From Pyrenochaeta sp. MPI-SDFR-AT-0127 (taxonomy: Eukaryota > Ascomycota > Dothideomycetes > Pleosporales > Cucurbitariaceae), in contig JAGTJM010000004.1 in assembly GCA_020747015.1 (NCBI GenBank), forward strand, positions 62,001 through 126,000: DNA of 64,000 nt, given 5' to 3'. The stretch's first letter is position 1, and each line of letters opens with the position of its first letter. Below the pieces are notes generated by a model. It did not search any database and had not been told where the DNA came from. It saw only the letters and a list, made by a program, of their open reading frames with translations. Of the stretch, positions 44,794 through 54,721 are shown piece after piece. Position numbers and translations under genes: made by a program.

Positions 44794-46837
44794 ATGGAGA
44801 ACACTCCGCCACAGACAAGTTCGGCACCCTATGGCCAAGCATGCGTGAATTGTGCTAAGGCAAAGTGTCGATGCATGAGCCGTAATGGAGGTATTTGCGA
44901 AAGGTGAGCTGTGGCTCTCGCCCTATCCCTGGCGTCGTACGTGGAGATGTGGCTACTGTTGAAAATGCTAAAGTGCATTGTGATGATACTCACCTGCCAC
45001 ATAAGGGAGCCAAGACAACTCCAACATATCCTCCGTGACGGTCCTATAAAGGGCATACCGAAAGTCCCAAAATAAGAGTATCGCTGACAGAGCACATTTT
45101 AGATGCCACCGCCTTAACAAAGAATGCAAACCTTCGACATCTGTCCGCAAACGACCCTCGAAACCTAACAATGCAGCCCTAAAGAGATCACAACTAGAAG
45201 ATAAACTTGATGATCTCGTCTCGATACTACGAACCCAGAATTCTGTTCCAGTCAATCCATACATCATTACACCCGCTTCTTCGAATCCGTCTCCGCAAGG
45301 GCCCACAATTGAGCCAACGTTTGATATCAATCTGACCGCTCAGAACCTCAGTGACTTCCGCGAACATCATCTTCCTTACTTTCCATTCATATATCTGCCA
45401 CCGGAGACCACTCCAGCAGACCTACAATTGGTAAAACCTGTGCTCTGTTTGGCAATCCACACAATATGCACCAAAGCAGCTTCGAAGCAGACGGTATTGA
45501 GCAGGCATCTTAGGGAGACACTGGCTTCAAAGATTCTGGCAAATGGCGAGCGGAGTCTTGACCTATTGATGAGTGTAGTTGTTTGCATGACATGGTGAAC
45601 CTTCCAACCTCTTTGCATGATATGATGCACCCGTTAACACGTCCAGGTCGGCATATATAACGCATGGTAAGCCGTTCTTAGGTATAATGTCAGGCCTAGC
45701 GAGATCACTCGTTACCGATCTGAGGTTGGGCAAACCACTGCTTCCGACTGGATGCCCAAGTACTGGCCCCAATTTCGACCCTAAGGATAATCAGACAAAT
45801 GAAGAGAGAAGAGCTTTACTTGCAGTTTTTGCATTGAGTGTAATGTAAGTCAAGATGATATCTCAATATCTTCCTGCGACTAACCTTGAAAGAATTGGCA
45901 CAACATTCAAGCACGATATCATGCCTTGGTCTCCGCATATTGAGGAGTTGTGCACTAAGTTGGCTCTGGATGAAGAATATGAAGGAGACCTTATACTTAT
46001 CTCCATCACACGCATTTCTCGAGTCGCTCTCAATGCAGCAGAGATAGCTCGCCAGGCTATCGACGATCCTGAATTCTCGAAACATATCATCCTCACCATA
46101 AAGACCTTGGAGGTGGCGCTCGACAATCTCAAAAGCATGCTTACGGCAGATCAGCTCCAGCACAGTAAGTACACCACTACCGCCTTCATTACTCGAAAGT
46201 GCTCTGAACAATTTCAGATACAGTCCTAGCTTTTTTGCATAACACCGAGGTCGCCGTATATGAATTAGCACTGCTCCAGCAATCAAACCTGAATCTTTCT
46301 CCACAGCATCCATCGAACTATAAATGTATCACATACCTTGCATCATGTCTGGAAACCTGCAAGGCCTGTACAGATTGTTTCCTCATGGCAGACATCGCGT
46401 ACAGTAAGCACCGTATCAACTGAAAACACAACGGATTATACTGACTTTGTCACCTCTTCCCTACAGTCAGCATGCCTTCTATGGTTATTTTCATGTCTTG
46501 CATCAGAGTCCTGTACAAGCTTTCTACGCTGCAAGAACCAGCGTGGAATACATCCTTAGTGTGTTCAACTGTTGATATAGTTCAGTGTCTTCAGCAAGCA
46601 GCCGCAGCTATAGAGCAGAGCAATGATAAATTGAAGCAAGAGATAGGTGAAGACAGTGTGCTAGCAGCGACAGCTGTGACAATGAGGAGTATAGCGCCAA
46701 ATTGGAGAATACCGGATCAAGATATAGCTTTAAGAGATTCTACGGCGGTGGGGCCATGGTGTAGTGCTGATGGAGTCGATATGTCAATGATGGATTTCTC
46801 GGACGACTTTTGGCTGCACGGAACGTTCAACTTTTGA
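44794..46837 (+). CDS. Zn2Cys6 transcription factor
   Basis: Six exons, 44794-44903, 45103-45594, 45647-45844, 45893-46164, 46218-46403 and 46467-46837, give 542 aa. Introns are 199, 52, 48, 53 and 63 bp; all phases close, and several have CTAAC branch sites. The binuclear zinc cluster is split by the first intron: ACVNCAKAKCRCMSRNG then CERCHRLNKECK, six Cys with the basic CAKAKC core, near residues 23-51. A short coiled-coil linker follows (LEDKLDDLVSILR). The middle part (about 100-290) carries the pattern common in fungal regulators, such as FREHHLPYFPFIYLP, LDLLMSVVVCMTW and HGKPFLGIMSGLARSLVTDL. It should bind CGG-type sites as a dimer. It sits between a receptor and a co-oriented exporter and P450, so local regulation is plausible. 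Confidence 0.9.
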
Positions 46838-47184
46838 GGATGTGAAAGCCTCTGAATGATGTAATTGAAGCTCAAGAGAGGATCATAACGGGATAATAAG
46901 AAGCGCAGCTTTCTGTATGCACAATATCACTCCAAATGTATCTTAAAGTTCCCGAAAGTCAGTAAGATTGTGCGGTTTCTTCATTTCTGTAGATGCAAGT
47001 TTGCAGGGAAGAGACGAGCGGGAGAGGAGAATCTGAAATCCGAATCCCGCACGAACGATGAACAGCTATCCGTGCGCGCTTATAATAAGCCACTTCTTTC
47101 TCTTCCTAATTGTTCTGTACTTTGTCTCTTTCTCTGTTTGTTTACAACTTTCTAGCCCTTACTTAGCAGCGTTTACATCATTTG
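46838..47184. other. Short intergenic: MFS promoter
   Basis: Spacer of 347 bp between the regulator and the exporter. A TATA-like TATAATAA at about 47,080-47,090 lies about 100 bp before the exporter start. No CGG-N-CCG palindrome was recognised by eye. Confidence 0.5.
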
Positions 47185-49052
47185 ATGGCGTCGGTTCCTT
47201 CCAATTCCAGCACAGCGCTCCACGGGCCAATAGATAACTTACAGAATGCATTGGCCAGTGATGAACATGTAGGGAGCCAAAAATATCTGGAAGGCCTCAA
47301 GTTGCTCGTTTTGCTTGGGAGTTTGACGCTTGTTACTTTTCTGGTCCTGTTAGACACTTCGATTATCGGTACCGCTATACCTCGAATCACAAGCGATTTC
47401 CATTCCCTCCCTGATGTGGGCTGGTATCTCGGGGCATACATGCTTACAGCGTAAGTGTTCATTATACACGTGAATGCAAATGCAAATGGTTGACAGCCTA
47501 TACCAGTGCAGCCTTTCAACCATTATCTGGAAAATTTTATGCGTATTTTGACAACAAAGTCGTTTATCTTGGGTTTGTGTTCATATTCGAAGTCGGCTCC
47601 CTCGTCTGCGGAGTCGCAAGCACTTCAGTGGCCTTTATTGTGGGCAGAGCAATAGCGGGCTTTGGAGCCTCTGGACTCTTCAACGGCGCCTTGACGATGC
47701 TTTCAGGTGCAGTACCCCTGGAGAAGAACCCACTATACACAGGTTTACTTCTGGGGATGGCGCAGATAGGTATCGTCGCCGGTCCACTCCTTGGAGGTGT
47801 TCTCACAGAGCACGCAACATGGAGATGGTGCTTTTACATGAACTTACCAATTGGAGGCGTTGCTGCGCTTGTATTGGTATTCATCCGCGTTCCTGAGGTT
47901 AATGCAAAGAGCGCCTTCTCTTATGATCTCCTTCAGAAGGTAATACCTGAGCTAGATCTCTTCGGCTTCATCCTTTTTGCCCCAGCCGCCGCCATGATAC
48001 TCCTTGCCTTACAGTTCGGCAGTGGTAACGAGTACTCATGGAACAGTAGCACTGTTATTGGGCTTTTCGTTGGTGCTGGAATATCTTCTATTCTGTTCTT
48101 CCTGTGGGAGCGTCGAATGGGCGACATGGCGTTGATTCCTACTTTCATGCTTACCAAGCGTGTCGTATGGACAAGTTGTACATTTGGGATGTGCATCATG
48201 AGCTGCATGATCACTGCGAGCAATTGGATCCCGACCTATTTCCAGGCTGTGAAGGGTGAGGAGCCTTTGATGAGCGGTGTCCATATATTGCCAAGCATTC
48301 TGGGCCAGTTACTGATGGTGGTGGTGTCTGGAGCAGCGGGTGCATCCGATATAGTTTCCACAGAAGATACGTGACTGACTGGATGCAGTATCAAAATGGG
48401 GTTATTATCTCCCTTGGGCTATGTTTAGCGGTATCGTAACAGCAGTTGGAAATGGCCTCATCTCTACCTTTACTGTATCTACTACAGTCGGACAATGGGT
48501 TGGATACCAGATCGTGGTGGGCGCTGGTCGAGGAGCGGGCACGCAGATGGTACTTCACTCTAGCCACCGCCTTTCGAACTGCTACATAAAGTCAATGGCT
48601 AATTTTTGTAGGGACTTATTGCAATTCAGAATGCTATACATTCCAGACATATCCCCGTCGCCATCGCTTTGCTTATATTCGCCCAATATCTTGGAACCTC
48701 CATAATCATTGTGATCAGTAACACAATCTTTGCCCAGACGCTCACTGCCGCCATCTCGAAGTATGCACCATCGGTCTCCCCTCAAGCCGCACTGGATGCT
48801 GGTTCTGATGCCAACGCGGTACGCCATCTTGTTATTGGCCATGAAGAAGACCTCAGTGGTGTATTGAGGGCATATTCGGAAAGTTTGAGGAATGTGTTCT
48901 ACTTCTTGGTGGGAATAGCAGCATTAGCAGTCCTAGTGAGTGTGGGCATGGGATGGAAGGGTGTCAGAACGACGAAGGTCGAAAGTCACGAATCCCAAGG
49001 CGATTTCGTGCAGGCTGAAAGCGTCGAGTCCAGGAAAGAGAGTAAAGTTTGA
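47185..49052 (+). CDS. MFS drug:H+ antiporter, DHA2-type (14 helices)
   Basis: Exons 47185-47450, 47507-48339, 48389-48549 and 48612-49052 give 566 aa. Introns are 56, 49 and 62 bp. The second exon was set at TACCAG because the nearer CAG breaks phase and because it gives the family's TAAAFQPLSGKFY. Landmarks are LVTFLVLLDTSIIGTAIPRI with motif D1, DVGWYLGAYMLT in helix 2, VGRAIAGFGASGLFNG (motif A/B region), GPLLGGVLTEHATWRWCFYMNLPIGG (motif C), SNWIPTYFQAVKGEEPLMSGV and FSGIVTAVGNGLISTF. Fourteen helices are expected, as in HC-toxin exporter TOXA and other efflux pumps. It exports small molecules, using the proton gradient. Neighbours are a Zn2Cys6 regulator upstream and a P450 downstream, all on the same strand. 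Confidence 0.94.
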
Positions 49053-49819
49053 TATAATCCGGGCAGCCCTGTTTATTGTTCGGCACTGCTGTCATGCCTC
49101 TGGGAATTAAAGACAAAGTGTCAATTGTAGGCGCCCAGATCGTTGATGGGCTGAAAGCAGTATACTGATTCACCGTTTTTAGCTTAACGATTAGTGCGTT
49201 TGTAGCGAATATTGGAGTGAATCGTGTCGTAAAGATGTGCTAGAAAGATGTGAGCATTATTGGATAGCTTGATCTGATTGCCAATGGTGATTCAGTCTAA
49301 TTGGTATGAAGATTGCAGGCGGCTTTGTATGTGCCTTGTCGTCGTGTTGACTATTTATGGTGGAAAGGCAACATTAAATAGCTGCAGAATTTCACAAGTC
49401 AGGTGAATTGGGGGGCAAGATTACGCAAGACGTGACCGCAAAACTCTAGAAGAATCCACATAATGTTATTGTTAGCTTTTGACAGAAAATTTAGCCGCGG
49501 TAAGCTGAGACTTTACCCTCGTAACCTCAAGACGACTCTTGCGCATGAAGATCTGCATGCTGACTGCAGCAACTTAGTAACCCCGCGAAACATCGACAGC
49601 AGTGGCGATGTTCTTTATGAACGTGTTAAGACCATAAGACTTGTCACTATCCTCCCCTCTTATCTAACTAGATATTTGGAATATTGAAATTTATATGGAA
49701 GTGGGTCTGTTACTTTTCAAAGTATCTCAAATCCGGAAAGTTGGCAAATACTGCGACGAGCGCGAGGTTGACGAATAAGCCCTGCTAGACCATCTCTGTC
49801 TTCACTTATCGCTGAAAGA
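49053..49819. other. Intergenic: P450 upstream region
   Basis: About 770 bp, with a frame of 74 aa at 49,463-49,687 that has no domain. No gene recognised. Confidence 0.5.
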
Positions 49820-51598
49820 ATGGCAGCTATCTTCACATCGCCTACCGGACTAGTGCTCGCTGGCATGTTCATGGTAAGCCTATATGCACTTCACGGCCAA
49901 AACCTCTTGCTGGCATCCCACACAACCGCGATGCAGCAAACAAGATTAGTGGCGACATCGTCGAGATGGTGGGCCATGTTTTCCGCACCAAACGTATTTT
50001 TGTGGGTTATCTTTCAATTCAGCTCGATGTTCTCGGTGAAATCTTAATGGCTAACACTACTAGTGTTAGCTCACCTCACTTACAAAACGCCACCAAAGTC
50101 CCATTGTCCAAGCGTTCATCAAACCGGGCGCACTCCCATGGGTGATTCTTACAGATCCTTTCGAAAGTCAGGATATCCTTCTCCGACGGACCAAAGAATT
50201 CGATAGGAGCAGCTTTTTTGGCGAACTAATTGGCGGATTATTGCCTGAGCAACATATCCAATTCCTGTCGACGGATGTTCGTTTCAAGAACAACCGGAAC
50301 CTGATCAATCACTTGATGGCTCCAACATTCATCAAGGATGTTAGCGCGCTAGAAGTGTACAAGTCAATCGAGAAGTTGATCAAAGTATGGCAAGCCAAAT
50401 GTGAAAGAGCGAAGGGGCATCCTTTTGAAGCTCATGGCGATATTACGTATGCGGCACTCGACGCTATTTTCGCAAGTTCGTTTGGACTTCCTGAGGAGGA
50501 AAGTTGTACAATTCGACAGTTTGATGTTGTGATGGAATGTTCACCGAAATTCCCGTGAACATCGATGAGCCAGTTGAGTTTACTGATGCTATTATACCGG
50601 ACATATTCTCCGCAATTTTGACGCTGGCAAACTCAGTCACAGACACAGAGCTGTCTCCAGCCCCTCAACTTACCTCATGGATATTAAGGAAGATGCCGTA
50701 CATGAAGAAGGCCACTGCAATTAAAGATCAATACCTCCGTGAAAAGGTTGATGAATACAGCAACCTCAGTCACAATATGGGCAAGCCGCACAGCGCACTA
50801 CACTCCGTCCTCTTCCGTGAGCAATCTATCGCAATGAAGGATGGTCGGCAGCCAAATTACCACAAACGAGCCATTGCAGACGAAGTTTTCGGCTTCATGA
50901 TGGCCGGGCACGACACAACAGCCACAACTGTAGCATGGGGTGTGAAACTTCTTACAGACAATGCTTCAGCACAAGAACGCCTTCGTTCTGATCTACAGCG
51001 TGCCTTCCCGCACACGCTGGAGACCAAAAGAGCACCAACGTATGCCGAGCTTGCGAGAGTTTCGATACCGTATCTCGACGCCGTGGTTGAAGAGGTGCTG
51101 CGACACGCAAACACAATTGCGTTTGTGGTGAGACAAGCATTGCAGGATACTGTTGTGCTCGGTCGACAGATTCCAAAGGGGACAGACGTTTTCCTCATGG
51201 CGAACGGCGCCGGCTACCTCGAGTGCAATATGCCCCTCTCGTCCTTCGACAAACGAAGCCCAGGTACCCAACCATCCTCAAATAAGGCACTTACAGGCCT
51301 CTGGGATGACGCCTCTATCGCTTCGTTCAAGCCGGAGCGTTGGCTGAAGTTTCACCCTAATACAAATATTGAATCATTTGATCCAATGGCTGGTCCAAGT
51401 CTTGCGTTTGGTCTTGACCCGAGAAGTTGCTTTGGGAAGAAGCTTGCTCTGCAGGCGCTGAAGATGCAATTTGGGTTGATTGTTTGGCATTTCAAGCTGT
51501 TGAATTGCCCAAATGCATTGAGTGGGTATGAGGCGGTGCAGAGATTTGCTAGAGAGCCAACTCAATGCTTTGTGCGGTTGGAGCAGGTGGCGCCGTAA
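49820..51598 (+). pseudogene. Cytochrome P450, probably inactivated by frameshifts
   Basis: A P450 of roughly 540 aa is clear: membrane anchor (SPTGLVLAGMFMVSLYALHG), Pro-rich hinge (RPKPLAGIPHN), oxygen-binding helix (FMMAGHDTTATTVAWG), helix K (EEVLRHANT), FKPERW and the haem loop FGLDPRSCFGKKLAL. The reading is not continuous. The anchor frame does not join RPKPLAGIP at about 49,890-49,900, one base short with no intron that repairs it. At about 50,550 the frame ending in SPKFP must shift to reach VNIDEPVEF. Between them an intron, about 50,000-50,069 (GTGGGT to TTAG), restores LTSLTKRHQSPIVQ. From 50,555 to the stop the frame is open. The haem loop has Asp where most P450s have Gly. P450 identity is very sure; pseudogene status is moderately sure and could be sequencing error. 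Confidence 0.75.
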
Positions 51599-52259
51599 GG
51601 TGGTTCATCGGGTTCTCCCGGCTATGGGATGAACGTTGTTTTTTGAGAGCTATGAGCAGTACATTGTATGCCCTCGGAATCTGGTGAGAATTAAATGTAA
51701 AGTGCTAGAACTAGAGGTCCTGGTGATGTACACGAAGCGAAGGATTCAGCTTTGGGTGTGCTGAGAGGACCTGCGTTCGGGAGCCCCTACCCGTTACCAA
51801 GCCGCGAGACATTCATGTACCCATGAGCATGTTGCAGTTAGAAGAGGAAGCCAGAATGAAGCGTTTACATTCCACATTCCCCTTGAAGAAGACGAAGTCG
51901 TCCACTTGACAACGCGAGTAAACACGCCAAAAGTCTCAAAGAAGTTTAGCGCCGTCTGCTATCGATAAATCATCCAATCCAGCCCCGCCGGAGTGCTCGA
52001 AGCATCGTCATCATCCGGCCCGGAGTCTACTGCGCGGTCAGCATAGCCACACAATCTGAGCGGTTAATGAATAGTACTGCAGCGGTACCCGTAAGACACG
52101 CGTCCATCCTTGGATGTCAAAATAGCGGCTGCCCCAGTTACTTGCCCTTTGTCTTTGACTCCACCTGCCAAGGCTCGTCGTGTGTACCAAGCACTGAGCT
52201 GAAAAGCTTCATTGTCAATACTACACTCGTTCAGAGCGACATTCGTTAATTGCTTTAGT
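51599..52259. other. Intergenic: GH72 promoter
   Basis: No gene recognised. Contains the 3' end of the P450 and the upstream region of the glucanosyltransferase. Confidence 0.55.
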
Positions 52260-53950
52260 ATGAAACTTGCTGGGAGGTTAGCCTTTGCTGCAGCGGCATT
52301 GGCCGGCGGGGTTACGGCAGCGAGCTATGATGATATTCCGGCTATTGAGGTCTATGGGCAGCACTTCTTCTATACCAACAATGGCTCGCAATTGTAGGCT
52401 CTGACTTGATGCAGATACCAAAGTCGGGTCGCTAACAAGCGTACAGCTACCTCAAGGGTGTAGCATACCAGCAAAACTACCAACCCAACGGCAGCGCCAG
52501 CTCAGACGCCGGCTATACGGACCCGCTCGCTGATGGCAACGCCTGCCGACGAGACATTCCTTATCTTAAGCAGATCTATACCAATGTCCTCCGCGTATAT
52601 GCCATCGATCCGACTAAGAATCATGATGATTGCATGGCGCAATTGGCGAGCGCTGACATCTACGTGATTGCTGATCTCGGAGAGCCTGGCACTTCGATTA
52701 GATCGAATGACCCAGAGTGGGACGTTACGCTTTACCAGCGGTATACCGGTGTCATCGATGCCCTGTCAAAGTACAAGAATGTCATTGGTTTCTTCGCGGG
52801 CAATGAGAATGTCAGCTCCGGCAATCAGACTGCGGCGGCGGCATTTGTCAAGGCCGCCGTGCGTGACACCAAGGGCTATATTGCAAACCAGAAATACCGC
52901 AGCACATTGGGCGTTGGCTATGCCACAGCAGACGTACCTACTCGCAACGAGCTCGCGCATTACTTTGCCTGCCAACCTGGCGATGCAGGCAACAAAACCT
53001 CAATCGATTTCTGGGGTTATAACGTCTACTCCTGGTGCGGAGATAGCGACTATGGGCGCTCATCTTACGGCGAGCGCGTTGATTTCTTCTCGGATTACCC
53101 CGTCCCTGTTTTCTTTGCCGAATATGGATGCATTGAAGGCGTAGATGGCGGTCCGACTAACCGCCCTTTCACCGAAGTTCAGGCACTCTTTGGTAACATG
53201 ACGGGCGTATTCAGCGGAGGAATCGTGTATGAATGGTTTATGGGTACCAACAACTATGGACTCGTCGAGTTATCGAACAATGGTGCCAGTGTATCACCAT
53301 ACCCAGATTTTACAAGCTTGCAAAGCCAACTCGCATCCATCAGCCCAACCATCACCCAGCGCAGTGCCTATACGCCCTCCAATTCAGCGCCAGCCTGCCC
53401 GTCTGTAGGGGGATCATGGCAAGCGCAAGCGTCACCACTCCCACCAACTGTGAACCCGCAACTCTGCGCCTGCATGGTTGGCAGTTTGCAATGCAACATT
53501 AAATCTACAGATGAAGAGTCATACGCCGATGTCTTTGACTACATCTGTGGTGCAAACCAAGCATACTGTGATGGCATTGCGCGAAACGCCACAACGGGTG
53601 ACTTTGGTGGCTACTCTGGGTGCGATCCAAAAGACCAGCTTGCTTTTGCCGCGAACCAGTACTACCTTGGTAACAGCAGAAGGGCAGATGCGTGCAGCTT
53701 TGACGGCAAGGCAACCACGCAGAGCGCGGCCACGGCAAGTAGTTGTGCGGCATTGCTTTCCGCTGTAGGATCAGGTGGTACTGGTACGGTGCCGACTGCT
53801 ACTGGACGTGGTGGTTCGGCCGCAAGCTCGAGTTCAAAGGCCGCAGCCGCTATGCTCAGTGCGCCCAAAGCCTTTGAACACGGTGGCGTAGTTATGGGTG
53901 TATGGGCTACAGTGGCGATTGCAAGCTTATTAGGTATGCTTGTACTTTGA
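52260..53950 (+). CDS. GPI-anchored 1,3-beta-glucanosyltransferase (GH72) with X8/CBM43 module
   Basis: Exons 52260-52393 and 52447-53950 (53-bp intron, CTAAC branch) give 545 aa. A signal peptide (MKLAGRLAFAAAALAGGVTAAS) leads into the GH72 domain (FYLKGVAYQQNY, LADGNACRRDIPYLKQI, NVLRVYAIDPTKNHDDCM). The acid/base Glu is in FFAGNENVSS (about Glu165) and the nucleophile in VFFAEYGCIEG (about Glu270). The X8/CBM43 module begins about residue 390 (LCACMVGSLQCNI) and has the expected Cys set (YICGANQAYC, GCDPKDQ, CSF). A Ser/Ala-rich stretch and a hydrophobic tail give the GPI signal. The enzyme cuts and rejoins beta-1,3-glucan chains, elongating wall glucan, like Gas1/Gel proteins. The order GH72-X8-Ser-GPI is the Gas1/Gas2-type architecture. 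Confidence 0.97.
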
Positions 53951-54721
53951 AAGCAGCCAGCCGCTGGTATTGGTAATTCTTGGGAATTTGGGTGTATGTG
54001 GCGTGATGGGATTGGCAATGGTTGAATAGTTTTCGAGAGCGTGGCGTGAAGGTTCTGGATTTTTTTCCCCTGGGGGTTGAAGCAGTCTGGCTGGCTTTAG
54101 ATACAATGATAATGTGAAATGTGCAATTTGAATCAGTCCTCATTTTCAAAGTACCTTTGAGTCCTGAACCGTGAGTACATACTCCTGTATATAGTTTATG
54201 ATTAGTAATTAATGCTGTACATCGTTTTGTTGAGGTATAAGGCAAGAGAGCGTGCGACCAAAGGGAGCTTGTTGGGAGATTGCTGCAATATTTTCGTCAG
54301 TGTGGCGGGCACATGCAAACTTCACCGTAAAAGAAGACGTTTCTTTCTTCCAACTCTTTGATAACATTTGTTCGCTATGAGTTGGGCTATTTATTATCGA
54401 TCGAATAGCATTTCGAACTACTCGGCTACTTTCTCTACTATGTGGGCATCAATCAGATAGGATACCCGGACATAGTTGAGGAACAAAGCGACTACGTTGA
54501 ACCGTGGGCAGCGGCGACATCTGACACATCTGCCGGCCCCTAAAGTGATGATGTACACGATGCAGAAGGACGCCGAAAGGAACGAAATCCCTGACGCCGC
54601 GCTACGCTCAAGGCCAGAAAACCGGAATCAGGATAGATTGCATTGAGAAGTATGAGAATGGGGACTGTCACAATGTTGTTATACGCGAAGCAACCAAGAT
54701 CCGGCCCACCTGTAGTCCTCT
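53951..54721. other. Convergent intergenic spacer
   Basis: Between the 3' ends of the GH72 gene (plus) and the 4E-T-like gene (minus). Nothing recognised. Confidence 0.55.
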
